A stretch of 64,000 nt of DNA from Segetibacter koreensis DSM 18137 (GCF_000374045.1 NZ_KB893321.1:14466-78465), one strand, 5' to 3'. Counted from the stretch's first letter, positions 18,188 to 28,058 are shown. The notes: generated by a model from the sequence alone, not told the origin. Numbers and translations: made by a program.

Positions 18188-19402
18188 ATGAAACGTAGAA
18201 ATATACTTAAAGGATTATCTCTGGTTCCTTTGACTGCTGCCGGTATAGGAAGCAGTTTGCCATTCTCTTCAGCTTTTGCTGCACCTCCACCTCCACCTAC
18301 CAAACGTGATCTTTTTAAAGAATTAGGTGTAACTCCAGTTATAAACGCAGGTGTAACCATGACGTTCTTGTCTGGCTCTCTCATGATGCCTGAAGTGCTG
18401 GAAGCTATTAACTCAACTGCTCATGATTTTGCAAACATGTACGAGCTACAGGATAAAGTAGGTGCAAAAATAGCTGAGATGTTGCAAGTTGAAGCTGCAA
18501 TGGTGACATCTGGGGCGGCTTGTGCAATGTTGTTAGGCACGGCAGCCGCAATTACAGGTACAGACCAAGAGAAGATAAAGCTAATTCCAAATCTACCGGG
18601 TCCCCGACCTGAGGTAATTATGCAAAAAACCCATCGTTATCTTTTTGACCAGGCGGTTAGTACTACGGGTGCAAAAATAGTAGAGGTGGAGGGGCCAGAA
18701 GAAATGGAAAAGGCATTTAATGCTAACACAGTAATGGCTTTGTTTTTCAACGCCGCAGAAAAATCGAGTGTCACTCATGAAGAGTTTTTGGCAATAGCTA
18801 AAAAGCACAAAATTCCTACATTTTTAGATGCAGCGGCTGACGTTCCCCCGGTTGAGAACCTTTTTAAATTTCAGAAGTTGGGTTTTGATATGATTACCTT
18901 TTCAGGAGGTAAGATGATTCGCGGACCCCAAAGCGCAGGTTTATTGTTTGGCCGCAAAGATTTAATTGAAGCAGCAAAGCTCAACCATAGTCCACACGAA
19001 GCACCTATAGGACGCCCAATGAAGGTGAATAAGGAAGAAATGTTTGGGATGTATGCTGCGTTGAAATCGTACCTCGAAAGAGACCACAAAAAAGAATGGA
19101 ACGAATGGCTTGACCGTTGTAAAAGAATTCAGGCACAATTAGAAACAATCGCATCAGTAAAAGGTGAGACCGTGGTCGATAAAGGACCTGCCAATGCCTT
19201 CCCAAGTCTTCACGTAACGTGGGATCAAACTAAAGTAAAGACTACTCCAAAAGACGTGTTGGAAGCATTAAAAAGCGGTACGCCAAGTATAGTAGCAAAT
19301 GGTAAAGACGACATGTTAAGTATTGGTGTTGTGTTGCTAAAGCCAGAGCAGGTCAATATTGTAGCACGCAGGGTAAAAGAAATTCTTCAGCAGGCAGTTT
19401 GA
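18188..19402 (+). CDS. Tat-exported SelA-like PLP-dependent enzyme
   Basis: 404 residues from ATG 18188. The N-terminus is KRRNILKGLSLVPLTAAG followed by a hydrophobic stretch, AFAAP and five prolines: a twin-arginine signal with RR at 3-4. The mature part is a fold-type I PLP enzyme of the SelA / D-glucosaminate-6-phosphate ammonia-lyase group: VTSGAACAM (phosphate-binding region, ~107-113), FLDAAAD with D214 for the pyridine nitrogen, and SGGKMIRGPQ with K242 as Schiff-base lysine. True SelA is cytoplasmic, so this is probably not selenocysteine synthase; an elimination or racemisation on an amino sugar or amino acid in the periplasm is more likely. Tat export fits an enzyme that must fold with its cofactor first. 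The extension to TTG 18119 is rejected. Confidence 0.82.
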   Translation: MKRRNILKGLSLVPLTAAGIGSSLPFSSAFAAPPPPPTKRDLFKELGVTPVINAGVTMTFLSGSLMMPEVLEAINSTAHDFANMYELQDKVGAKIAEMLQVEAAMVTSGAACAMLLGTAAAITGTDQEKIKLIPNLPGPRPEVIMQKTHRYLFDQAVSTTGAKIVEVEGPEEMEKAFNANTVMALFFNAAEKSSVTHEEFLAIAKKHKIPTFLDAAADVPPVENLFKFQKLGFDMITFSGGKMIRGPQSAGLLFGRKDLIEAAKLNHSPHEAPIGRPMKVNKEEMFGMYAALKSYLERDHKKEWNEWLDRCKRIQAQLETIASVKGETVVDKGPANAFPSLHVTWDQTKVKTTPKDVLEALKSGTPSIVANGKDDMLSIGVVLLKPEQVNIVARRVKEILQQAV

Positions 19403-19712
19403 TGAGTTAAAGACCTGCTGGATTGAAGATGCGTAGAATAAAAGCTGCACAAATAGTATAGTCCACCTTAAATATCTTTTATTATGAACTCTACCTTTAA
19501 AGAAGGAGAATGCGTTTCTATGTCTTTTCTTTTTGGTAGTTTCAGGCTGCTTTTTCTCCTTTGCCCGGTTGTCTTTAAATGCGTGCTGTAAATACCGCTG
19601 TCCTTCAATATGGAAACATTTTATTATGTAACAAATGAGTGCAATTTTAAAAGGAATCATTGTATTAATATTAATGAGTGAAAAGAGATTACCGGGAAAA
19701 TTCAAAAGATCT
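19403..19712. other. Intergenic region with no supported gene
   Basis: About 310 bases. A 35-codon frame (19484-19591) exists but shows no family resemblance. Possible upstream in-frame starts of the next gene (19635) fall here. Confidence 0.35.
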
Positions 19713-20642
19713 ATGTTTCAAAAATTAATGATTATCGTCGTGTCCGCTTTTTCAGTGATTGCATCTTCAGGTCAAACAACTTCTAATAAAGCAGCTATTA
19801 AAAAGAAAGGCGAATTGTATCGCATTAAAGTTCAAAATCAAATATTAGAAATTGATCCCTCGATTGGAGGGAGAATTACTTCGCTACAGCTTGATGGAAA
19901 AGAATTTTTAACTGGTAAATCTGTAAATGACTTCAACTGGGGATCTACTTTTTGGATAAGTCCTCAAAGTAATTGGGACTGGCCTCCTTCCGCGGAATTG
20001 GATAATAAACTGTATTCTGCAAAAATTGAAGCTAATGAATTGATAATGGTAAGCCAGAAAGATTCCCAAACAGGATTGGTAGTTACTAAAAAAATTTCTG
20101 GTAACAGCAAAGGCGGCTCTTATACTTTCAAATATCTTATCACTAATCCCACTAATAAAGTTCAGAAAGTGGCCCCCTGGGAAGTTACACGGGTACAAAC
20201 AAATGGTATCGCTTTTTTCCCATTAGGAAACGGAGAAAGGAGGGGCGGTTTAATTCCGCTAACAAGTGTACAAGATGGCATTTGCTGGTTTACCTATCAA
20301 AAAAGTAAATTGCCAGTTAAAGGCGACCGACAATTATATACTGACGGTGCTGAAGGGTGGTTAGCTGAAGTTAATGAAAACGTAATACTGGTAAAAAAAT
20401 TTCCTGACATACCATTAGAGAAAAATGCGCCAAAAGAAGGTGAGATTGAGCTATTTGCAAGCCCTGTTGAGCCTGGTAAAAGTTATGTTGAAATTGAACA
20501 TCAGGGAGCTTATGAAGAATTGCAGCCAGAAGCATCCCTGATCTGGATAGTTACATGGTATTTAAGAAAACTTCCTGCCGGGATAAAACCTGAAGCTGGA
20601 AATACCTCATTGTTGTCCTATGTGCGAAAGCTCGTCAAATAA
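19713..20642 (+). CDS. Exported DUF4380 family protein
   Basis: 309 residues from ATG 19713, giving a signal peptide (KLMIIVVSAFSVIASSGQ). The mature part has IDPSIGGRITSLQLDGKE, GSTFWISPQSNWDWPP and APWEVTRV, which match the DUF4380 pattern, a family with a galactose-mutarotase-like beta-sandwich fold. The role is unknown; by fold, sugar or aldose binding or epimerisation is possible. It lies between the Tat-exported PLP enzyme and a PQQ dehydrogenase, all likely periplasmic. An in-frame ATG at 19635 would add 26 residues that spoil the signal peptide, so the shorter form is preferred. Confidence 0.78.
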   Translation: MFQKLMIIVVSAFSVIASSGQTTSNKAAIKKKGELYRIKVQNQILEIDPSIGGRITSLQLDGKEFLTGKSVNDFNWGSTFWISPQSNWDWPPSAELDNKLYSAKIEANELIMVSQKDSQTGLVVTKKISGNSKGGSYTFKYLITNPTNKVQKVAPWEVTRVQTNGIAFFPLGNGERRGGLIPLTSVQDGICWFTYQKSKLPVKGDRQLYTDGAEGWLAEVNENVILVKKFPDIPLEKNAPKEGEIELFASPVEPGKSYVEIEHQGAYEELQPEASLIWIVTWYLRKLPAGIKPEAGNTSLLSYVRKLVK

Positions 20643-20678
20643 CTTTAATCAATTGCAGGAACTGACATATTCATATTG

Positions 20679-22862
20679 ATGAAAAAGAACAAGAAAAGAT
20701 TGTTGCTGTTAACTCTGCCTGCTATCATACTTGCAACTGCTTGTAAGAAAAAAAACCAGGACTGGAGTATTTATAAGGCGGATAATGAAAGCAGTAGTTA
20801 TTCTGATCTAAATCAAATCAACAAAGACAATGTTCAGCAATTAAAAGTAGCATGGAAATTTACTCCGGATGATGCTGTGGAAGGAGCAAGATTTGGCAGT
20901 AGTGAGTGCAACCCGATAGTAATAGACGGAGTAATGTATGCTTCCTCTGCAAGGCATAGAATTTATGCAATAAATGCAGAAACTGGCCGACAAATATGGG
21001 CTTTTGATCCTTTTAACGGAGGTGACGGAGGCGGCGTTTGCCGCGGTGTTACTTATTGGCAAGACGGAAACGACAAAAGAATACTCTTTACCGCCGGAGA
21101 TAATCTTTTTGCTGTAAATGCGGAAACAGGAAAGATAATACCTGCTTTTGGAAAGGATGGAAAAGTAAGTATGAATGTTGGGATAAGGGATGATCCTAAG
21201 GTTATTTCTATAAAACCAACTTCACCTGGCATTGTGTACAAAGATCTGTTGATTGTTGGCAATGAAGTTTCAGAATTGTACGGAGCGCAGCCCGGCTACA
21301 TCAGGGCATATAATATAAGAAATGGAAACCGCGAATGGACGTTTCATACTATTCCAAAACCTGGTGAACCGGGTTATGAAACGTGGCCAAAAGACGCTTG
21401 GAAATATGCAGGCGGAGCAAACGATTGGTCAGGTATGAGCCTCGATATAAAGCGCGGTTTGGTTTTTCTTGCCCTTGGTTCTCCTACCTATGATTTTTAT
21501 GGTGCAGACCGTAAAGGCGAAAATTTATATGGAAATTGTGTAGTTGCGCTTGATGCTGCGACAGGCAAACGTAAGTGGCATTTTCAAACTATTCATCACG
21601 ATTTGTGGGATTATGATTTACCTGCTCCTCCCAATTTGGTTACTGTGATTAAAAATGGTAAAAAAATAGATGCAGTAGCACAAACCTCTAAAATTGGCTT
21701 TTTGTATGTATTAAACCGTGAGACAGGAGAGTCGTTGTTTCCGGTTGAAGAACGAAAAGTTCCTTCTTCAGACGTACCGGGCGAGGAAGCGTGGCCAACC
21801 CAACCTTTTCCCTTAAAGCCTAAGCCATACGCCCGCCAGTACATGACCATTGACGATCTTAGTAATTTTTCTCCGGCCGCTCATGATTCGTTAGTGAAGA
21901 TATTTAAGGGTTTAAGATACGATGGATTATTTACTCCTCCCTCTACCAAAGGCTCTCTTAACCTGCCCGGGACGATTGGCGGCTCAGAATGGGGAGGTGC
22001 GGCGTATGATCCCGCAACAGGTGTGCTGTATTTAAAATCAAATGATTCGCCTGAAATAGATATTCTTCAAAAAATTGAGGAAGCAAAAAAAAGTGAAGAC
22101 GAAACAGATTTTTATAGCGGAGGAATGGCAATTTATAAAACGTATTGTGTTAGCTGTCATAGGGAAGACAGAAATGGGGAGGAACCTTTTTATCCGTCAC
22201 TGGTCAACCTGCAAAAAAGAATGACAAAAGACCAGGTGCTTAATAAAATAAGGCAAGGTGGTGGGAAGATGCCACCATTTGCAAGTATTATCAAAGGTCA
22301 TGAAGAAGCCATTATTGCTTATTTGTTTGAAAATAAAAATAAGAAGCTTTCCCAGAAGGAATCTGATTTGTTAGAAATTAAAAACAACAAATCAGCCATA
22401 CAAAGAGATAAAAGTGGCAGTGCAAAAAAAGATACTACTCCTACTTATCTAAACCTGACTGCATATTCCCAGTTTGAAGGAACAGACGGTTATTCAGCGA
22501 TCAGACCGCCATGGGGAACGCTTAATGCGATCAACCTGAATACTGGTGAGTACGAATGGAAAATACCGGTAGGCAACTACCCAGAATTGCAAAAAAAGGG
22601 AGAACCTGTTACAGGTACATCCAGTTCTCCGGGTCCGATTGTCACTTCGGGCGGTCTTGTTTTTTTGGGAGGTACCAGAGATAATAAATTTTTTGCTTTT
22701 GACAAAACCAATGGAAAACTATTGTGGGACTTTACTCTTCCTGCAATTGGCTCTGCCACGCCATGTACATATATGGTGAAAGGTAAACAATATGTAGCGT
22801 TATCAGTAAGGGGAGATAAAGGAGGCCCCGCGGGATATATCATCGCATTTTCATTACCATAA
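20679..22862 (+). CDS. PQQ-dependent dehydrogenase lipoprotein with internal cytochrome c domain
   Basis: 727 residues. A lipoprotein signal (IILATAC) precedes an eight-bladed quinoprotein propeller: W-motifs such as AINAETGRQIWAF, ALDAATGKRKWHFQ and NLNTGEYEWKIP. A haem-c domain is inserted at ~475-545 (CVSCH, Cys490 to His494, with MPPF as likely axial Met). This matches the membrane-free glucose/polyol quinoprotein type that oxidises sugars or alcohols in the periplasm and passes electrons to cytochromes. No pqq synthesis genes are in the window, so the cofactor may be scavenged or made elsewhere. It starts 36 bases after DUF4380 and is the last gene of the set. TTG 20676 directly precedes the chosen ATG. 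Confidence 0.9.
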   Translation: MKKNKKRLLLLTLPAIILATACKKKNQDWSIYKADNESSSYSDLNQINKDNVQQLKVAWKFTPDDAVEGARFGSSECNPIVIDGVMYASSARHRIYAINAETGRQIWAFDPFNGGDGGGVCRGVTYWQDGNDKRILFTAGDNLFAVNAETGKIIPAFGKDGKVSMNVGIRDDPKVISIKPTSPGIVYKDLLIVGNEVSELYGAQPGYIRAYNIRNGNREWTFHTIPKPGEPGYETWPKDAWKYAGGANDWSGMSLDIKRGLVFLALGSPTYDFYGADRKGENLYGNCVVALDAATGKRKWHFQTIHHDLWDYDLPAPPNLVTVIKNGKKIDAVAQTSKIGFLYVLNRETGESLFPVEERKVPSSDVPGEEAWPTQPFPLKPKPYARQYMTIDDLSNFSPAAHDSLVKIFKGLRYDGLFTPPSTKGSLNLPGTIGGSEWGGAAYDPATGVLYLKSNDSPEIDILQKIEEAKKSEDETDFYSGGMAIYKTYCVSCHREDRNGEEPFYPSLVNLQKRMTKDQVLNKIRQGGGKMPPFASIIKGHEEAIIAYLFENKNKKLSQKESDLLEIKNNKSAIQRDKSGSAKKDTTPTYLNLTAYSQFEGTDGYSAIRPPWGTLNAINLNTGEYEWKIPVGNYPELQKKGEPVTGTSSSPGPIVTSGGLVFLGGTRDNKFFAFDKTNGKLLWDFTLPAIGSATPCTYMVKGKQYVALSVRGDKGGPAGYIIAFSLP

Positions 22863-22951
22863 TTCCGGTTATCTCTCAATAGTAATTAAACGCTCATTGT
22901 CGAATAGCATTTTAGGTATAGCGAATACCGTTTTACAGGTCACTTTTAAGA

Positions 22952-25315
22952 CTATTCACTTCTCAGGCTCTTAACAGGATTTGCAACTGCAGCTTTTACT
23001 GCCTGGAAACTTATTGTAAGCAAGGCAATAAAAATTGCCAAAAGACCTGAAAGACCGAATGTCCACCAGCTTATTTCAATTCTATAGGGATATGTCTGTA
23101 ACCAGTTGTGCATGGCCCACCATGCGACAGGAAAAGCAACAAGGCATGAAATACCAACCAGTTGTAGAAAATCTTTGGACAGTAGCCCCGCAAGGGCGCC
23201 TGTAGTTGCACCAAGCACTTTTCTGATACCAATTTCTTTTGTCCGGCGTTCTGCGGTATAAGCAGCTAAACCAAACAAACCGAGACAGGAAATAATTATT
23301 GCCAGTGCAGAAAAGACCCAGGACAACTTTCCAATAAGAGTTTCTGTTTTGAATAATTTGTGAAATTGTTCATCAACAAATTTGTACTCAAAAGGATAAC
23401 CTGGTTCATGTGTTTTTATAACGTTTTCTACTTTGGCCAAAGCACCGGCGAGATCTGTTTTTGCCTTGAAACGGATATTTAAAAAGTTGACATTTGCAGT
23501 ATCCGGAAAAAGTATCAAAGGCGCACTTGAAGAATACATATCGTTGTAGACGAAATCATCTATTATTCCAACAATTGTATATTTTTGGTTGCCTCCGTCT
23601 CTGGTTATTAGGCTGCCTACGAGGTCTTTTTTCCCTATCAGTTTAGCAAGCGACTCATTAATAATGATATTATTGCTGTCAGCAGCAATATCAGCATAAA
23701 AATCTCTACCGGCTTTCAGCTTCATTCCCAATGTAGAGATATATTCCGGGCTAACGCCTTCTACAGTTATTAATATTTGTTTATTAGGATCTTTTCCCTG
23801 CCAGGCAAAATCTCCCGTATTACTGCCTAGTTGTAGAACGTAGTCATTACTTAAACCTACATTTTGCACAGCTCCTGTTGATATTAGATCATTTTTAATG
23901 GAGTTAAAATGCTCTTTCATTTTACCCTGCAAGTTCATATAAACAAGTCCCTCTTTATCATAACCCAACTGCCTGTCTTTTATATGATTTATCTGCTTAT
24001 AAATAATTATTGTTCCGATAATAAGAATGATGGAAATCGAAAATTGCACAACCACCAATCCCTTTCGAATAAAACCTGCACTTGCGTTGGTTTTTATTTT
24101 TAATCCCTTTAAAACCACCACAGGATTGAATGAGGATAGGTAAAAAGCGGGATAGCTGCCGGCAATTATTCCGCAAATGAAAGCGATAGCAAATAATCCC
24201 GCCAGATGCAGGGGATTTTGTAAGTTGAGTGATAGTTCTTTGTCGACAAGGCCATTAAAGCCGGGAAGGGCAAAGGCAACAATTGCAATCGCCAACAAAG
24301 CAGAGAGAAAAGACATAATCAAGGCCTCACCTATAAACTGGCTCATCAGCATTCCTTTACCCGCGCCCATTACTTTACGCACACCGACTTCCCTTGCTCG
24401 CTTTTCGGAACGGGCGGTTGCCAGGTTCATAAAATTGATGCAGGCAATAATTAAAATAATCCAGGCAATAATACTAAACAGGTTTACATATTTTATTCTT
24501 CCGCCATCTTCTATACCGTTTACAAAATTGTTATAAAGCCTCCATTTCCTCATAGGAAAAATAAAAAGCCTGGAGTTGGCTTCAGCATCTTTCGATTGTA
24601 TATAGCCGTGTAATCGGGCATTTACAGCCTCTAAATTTGTTGAAGGTTGCACTTCTACATATGTCACAATACCATTGTTACCCCATTTTTGCAACCATGT
24701 ATTTTGATCCTCATATATTTTAAATGGAGCGAGCCAGTCGAATTTAAATGAAACATTTTCGGGCAAGTCTTTTATTACACCTGTTACCACGTACTCATGT
24801 TCGTTATTTACTTTAAGTGTTTTTCCTATAACATCTGTTGATCCAAAAAATTTATCAGCCATTTTTTTTGATATGACAACAGAGTGCAATTGTGCAAACG
24901 CATCTGATGCATTGCCTTTTATAAAATGCAATTGCAGCATTGAAAACAGGTTAGAGTCTACATAATTGCCCTGCTCATAAATAGATTTGTCTCCCAATGA
25001 AAAAAGTAATTTGTTGCCCCAGGTACAACGTGCAGTATTTTTTATTCCCGGAATTTCACTTTTCATTGTTGGCGCCAGTACACCGGGTGTAGCATCGAAT
25101 GTGTAAGTTGTACCATCGTAAGTCTGATTATTCTTCACAGAATACAAATAATCCTTCTTCGGAAAAGAGTCATTGAATGTTAACTCATCCTCAACCCATA
25201 AAAAAATTAGGGCGGCACAAGCTATGCCTGTGGCTAAACCAAAAATATTTAAAAAGCCATAAGTTTTATTTTTCCAAAGATTGCGAAATGCTGTTTTAAA
25301 ATAGTTCTTAAACAT
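22952..25315 (-). CDS. FtsX/MacB-type ABC transporter permease (copy 1, promoter-distal)
   Basis: 787 residues from ATG 25315 (MFKNYFKTAFRNLWKN). The architecture is duplicated: TM1, periplasmic MacB-PCD domain, three TM helices (FtsX, ~285-400), then a second TM, MacB-PCD and FtsX set (~430-787). Typical motifs are NLATARSEKRAREVGVRKVMGA and AERRTKEIGIRKVLGA, the coupling helices that contact the ATPase. It lacks its own ATPase domain. MacB-like permeases act by mechanotransmission on periplasmic substrates rather than by classical transport. It is the last of three paralogues in a row but has its own 274-base upstream region with a tandem operator. An in-frame extension to 25351 is less likely because the family starts at this Met. 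Confidence 0.9.
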   Translation of the reverse strand: MFKNYFKTAFRNLWKNKTYGFLNIFGLATGIACAALIFLWVEDELTFNDSFPKKDYLYSVKNNQTYDGTTYTFDATPGVLAPTMKSEIPGIKNTARCTWGNKLLFSLGDKSIYEQGNYVDSNLFSMLQLHFIKGNASDAFAQLHSVVISKKMADKFFGSTDVIGKTLKVNNEHEYVVTGVIKDLPENVSFKFDWLAPFKIYEDQNTWLQKWGNNGIVTYVEVQPSTNLEAVNARLHGYIQSKDAEANSRLFIFPMRKWRLYNNFVNGIEDGGRIKYVNLFSIIAWIILIIACINFMNLATARSEKRAREVGVRKVMGAGKGMLMSQFIGEALIMSFLSALLAIAIVAFALPGFNGLVDKELSLNLQNPLHLAGLFAIAFICGIIAGSYPAFYLSSFNPVVVLKGLKIKTNASAGFIRKGLVVVQFSISIILIIGTIIIYKQINHIKDRQLGYDKEGLVYMNLQGKMKEHFNSIKNDLISTGAVQNVGLSNDYVLQLGSNTGDFAWQGKDPNKQILITVEGVSPEYISTLGMKLKAGRDFYADIAADSNNIIINESLAKLIGKKDLVGSLITRDGGNQKYTIVGIIDDFVYNDMYSSSAPLILFPDTANVNFLNIRFKAKTDLAGALAKVENVIKTHEPGYPFEYKFVDEQFHKLFKTETLIGKLSWVFSALAIIISCLGLFGLAAYTAERRTKEIGIRKVLGATTGALAGLLSKDFLQLVGISCLVAFPVAWWAMHNWLQTYPYRIEISWWTFGLSGLLAIFIALLTISFQAVKAAVANPVKSLRSE

Positions 25316-25359
25316 AAAATGCGATTTATACTCAAAAAAAATGGTAGTCAAAGTGTTCT

Positions 25360-25376
25360 TTCAAACATAAAACCAA
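25360..25376 (-). promoter_or_regulatory. Candidate promoter of permease copy 1 (TATGTTTG, or a sigma-54-like TTGG-N10-GA)
   Basis: On the minus strand the sequence is TTGGTTTTATGTTTGAA. It holds a perfect TAnnTTTG box (25362-25369). It also fits GG-N10-GA, close to the sigma-54 GG-N10-GC spacing. It lies ~45 bases before the start codon and ~50-90 bases downstream of the tandem 17-bp boxes. Which sigma factor uses it cannot be decided by eye. Confidence 0.35.
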
Positions 25377-25426
25377 TTTCATAAGTTATTGACTGTTAAT
25401 TAACTTCTTTAAAAAATGGTTGTAAT

Positions 25427-25466
25427 TGTTCTATTTTGATACAAAAAGCTGTTCGTTTTTGGTACA
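25427..25466 (-). promoter_or_regulatory. Tandem 17-bp operator pair upstream of permease copy 1
   Basis: Two boxes, TGTTCTATTTTGATACA (25427-25443) and TGTTCGTTTTTGGTACA (25450-25466), share TGTTC, TTTTG and TACA and lie 23 bases apart start to start. The same box occurs twice, 22 bases apart, in front of the HlyD gene at 33012-33050. The natural candidate to bind them is the response regulator encoded at 33157. Confidence 0.65.
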
Positions 25467-25589
25467 CGTGTAAAGTGATAAATTATTGAAAGTGTGGTGA
25501 AGGCAAAATTTTTAATAACTACTTCCTTACACATTGTGATGAAATTAGTTTTAGACACTTGTTTTAATTCTTGCAACTAAAATCTCCTG

Positions 25590-27971
25590 CTATTCCGTTC
25601 TTAAACTGTTTACAGGATTTGCAATCGCAGCTTTCAAGGCCTGGAAACTTACGGTAAATAAAGCAATGGCAACGGCAGAAAAACCAGCAAATACAAACAC
25701 CCATACGTTAACACTTGTATGATAAGCAAAGTCCTGAAGCCACTTATACATGAAGTACCAGGCCAGAGGAGCCGCTATGGCAAATGATATAATAACAAGC
25801 TTTAAAAACTCTTTTGATAACAGGTTTACAATGCCGGACACGGAAGCGCCTAATACTTTTCGTATACCTATTTCTTTGGTACGCTGAACAGTACTGTAGG
25901 AGGCGAGGCCGAGTAAGCCAAGACAGGAAATAATAATGGCCAAAATGGCAAAATTTAGAAAAAGCCTGCCAAACCTTTCTTCACCACGATACTGCTTATC
26001 AAAAAATTCATCTAAAAAATAATAACTGAACGGGCGGTTTGGAATTAGCGTTTTCCATTTATTTTCTATTGCTGATATAGTCGCCGGCAAATTCGCAGCA
26101 GATACATTTACAGAAACAAGATTAGAACCTTCAGGCACGATACGCATACTTAATGGTTTGATAGGTTGTTGTAGAGACCGGAAATGAAAGTCTTTCATCA
26201 CGCCTATTATCTTTCCTTCTCTGCCCCATTGTTTGAAGCGTTTTCCGATTGCCTGCTCAGGAGAGCTATAGCCAAACATTTTTACAGCGGCTTCATTTAA
26301 TACCATCGCCTGCGTGGTATCAGTCATGAAGTCTTTGGAAAACGCTCGGCCTGCGACCATTTTTATTTTAAACTGATTGATGTAATCAAAGTCTACAAAG
26401 TACAAATCAAGGTTGGCTATCTGCAGTTCACCTTTTATATTTTCAATTTCTGAGTAAGCCGCCGGATTGCCCCCGCCGGGAACGCTGGAGGAAGTGGCCG
26501 TTGACTTTACAGAAGGAATGCTTGCTACTGCCTGCTGGAAAGCCTTTTTTGCAGGGTCTCCGTTAGTATCAATTATCATCATTTGGTCTTTACTAAAGCC
26601 GAGGTCCTGGTTTCGCATGTACTTCATTTGGTTGTAGACAACAATTGTTGCTATAATCAAGGCAATAGATATGGTAAACTGGGCAACAACCAAACCTTTT
26701 CTTAGCAAAATTCCTTTAGTACCTGTAGCAAACCGGCCTTTCAAAACAATAATTGGTTTAAATGAGGTTAGGACCAATGCCGGGTAAATTCCCGCTAATA
26801 AACCAATACCGATAGATGCAAGAAAAAGCTGAAACACGTGATACATATTGTGAAAAATGCCGGTGCTAATGGTTTTGCCAGCTAACTGGTTAAATAAGGG
26901 CAGGAGCAAGGCGGAAAAAAGAATAGTCAGCAAAAAGGCAATAAAACATAACATGACAGACTCTCCAATAAATTGCCATATCAATTGAAACTTGTCAGCT
27001 CCGGCTACCTTTCTTATTCCAACTTCTTTCGCTCGTTCGGCCGCTCGAGCAGTGGTAAGATTTATAAAATTAATACATGCAATTAAAAGGATAAATACTG
27101 CAATAATGGAAAATATGTAAACATTGTAAATATTACCGGTCTTGCTACCATCACGGGTTGAACGGAGGTACACGTCTTTTAATGGTTCAAGAAACAGGGT
27201 AGGGTACATTTGTATTTTTTTCATCTCCGTACCATTCCGTCTTTCAAGAAATCCCGGAAATTTGGCCTCCAACGCTTTTGCATTACTACCGGGTTTCAAT
27301 AATAAATATGCAGAAGCCCCATAGTTGCCGTATTGACTATCTATCCCGGGAGCAAACTTTTGGGTAATCGTCGCCATTGACAGCACTACATCTGCTTTTA
27401 TGTGCGAATTTTCCGGTATGTCTTTCATTACTCCCGTCACCTTAGCTGGCAGTCCATCTCCTGTAACTAATAAAGTCTGACCAATTGGGTCTGTTTTACC
27501 GAAATATTTTTTTGCAGCTGTTTCAGAAAATACAATACTCAATTGTTCTTTTAATGCGGTTTGAGGGTTGCCTCTCAATAAGTTGAAATCAAAAACATGA
27601 AAAAAAGCCGAATCAGCATAAATAGTATTTTCTTCCTGGAATTTTTTGTCTCCTTTTCGTATTAAAAGATTGTCGCCCGATATGCGAACAAATGATTCTA
27701 CTTCAGGAAATTCGTCCTTTGTATTTGGTGGTACGGCCCATGAAGGACCGCTTGCATTAATTACTTCAGTAGGTGTTTTAATGTCAGCTACTATCCTGTA
27801 GATGCGGTCAGCCTTAGTATGAAATGTATCATAACTTAATTCAAAAGTTACATATAGGTAAATCAGAAAACAAGCGGTCATGCCTATGGCAAGGCCGATA
27901 ATGTTGATAAAAGTGAAAGCTTTATGGCTCCACAGTTTACGAAAAGCAACTTTTAAATAGTTTTTTATCAT
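25590..27971 (-). CDS. FtsX/MacB-type ABC transporter permease (copy 2)
   Basis: 793 residues. It starts MIKNYLKVAFRKLWSHK and has the same duplicated TM / MacB-PCD / FtsX layout as its two neighbours. Coupling-helix motifs are TTARAAERAKEVGIRKVAGA and STVQRTKEIGIRKVLGA. Hydrophobic segments are at ~20-43, ~285-305, ~335-400, ~425-447 and ~670-785. There is no ATPase domain. It starts 87 bases after the stop of copy 3, probably in the same transcript as the ATPase gene. It is clearly paralogous to copies 1 and 3 but diverged, so this is an old duplication and not a recent repeat. The substrate is unknown. Confidence 0.9.
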   Translation of the reverse strand: MIKNYLKVAFRKLWSHKAFTFINIIGLAIGMTACFLIYLYVTFELSYDTFHTKADRIYRIVADIKTPTEVINASGPSWAVPPNTKDEFPEVESFVRISGDNLLIRKGDKKFQEENTIYADSAFFHVFDFNLLRGNPQTALKEQLSIVFSETAAKKYFGKTDPIGQTLLVTGDGLPAKVTGVMKDIPENSHIKADVVLSMATITQKFAPGIDSQYGNYGASAYLLLKPGSNAKALEAKFPGFLERRNGTEMKKIQMYPTLFLEPLKDVYLRSTRDGSKTGNIYNVYIFSIIAVFILLIACINFINLTTARAAERAKEVGIRKVAGADKFQLIWQFIGESVMLCFIAFLLTILFSALLLPLFNQLAGKTISTGIFHNMYHVFQLFLASIGIGLLAGIYPALVLTSFKPIIVLKGRFATGTKGILLRKGLVVAQFTISIALIIATIVVYNQMKYMRNQDLGFSKDQMMIIDTNGDPAKKAFQQAVASIPSVKSTATSSSVPGGGNPAAYSEIENIKGELQIANLDLYFVDFDYINQFKIKMVAGRAFSKDFMTDTTQAMVLNEAAVKMFGYSSPEQAIGKRFKQWGREGKIIGVMKDFHFRSLQQPIKPLSMRIVPEGSNLVSVNVSAANLPATISAIENKWKTLIPNRPFSYYFLDEFFDKQYRGEERFGRLFLNFAILAIIISCLGLLGLASYSTVQRTKEIGIRKVLGASVSGIVNLLSKEFLKLVIISFAIAAPLAWYFMYKWLQDFAYHTSVNVWVFVFAGFSAVAIALFTVSFQALKAAIANPVNSLRTE

Positions 27972-28058
27972 TGGGGGTGTTTTTGTAATTAATGCGTTTT
28001 TTGGTTTTTCATGACAATACGTTTTGTTTCAATAGCTGCCTCTTAAAATGGCATTTTA

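Noticed and set aside
18188-19402. Reading the PLP enzyme as true selenocysteine synthase (SelA)
   Set aside because: A Tat signal and periplasmic neighbours do not fit a tRNA-modifying enzyme, and no selB or selC lies nearby.
19484-19591. 35-codon frame between the PLP enzyme and DUF4380 genes
   Set aside because: No family, promoter box or neighbour support; consistent with chance.
24177-24536. 119-residue plus-strand frame
   Set aside because: Antisense to permease copy 1; no domain.
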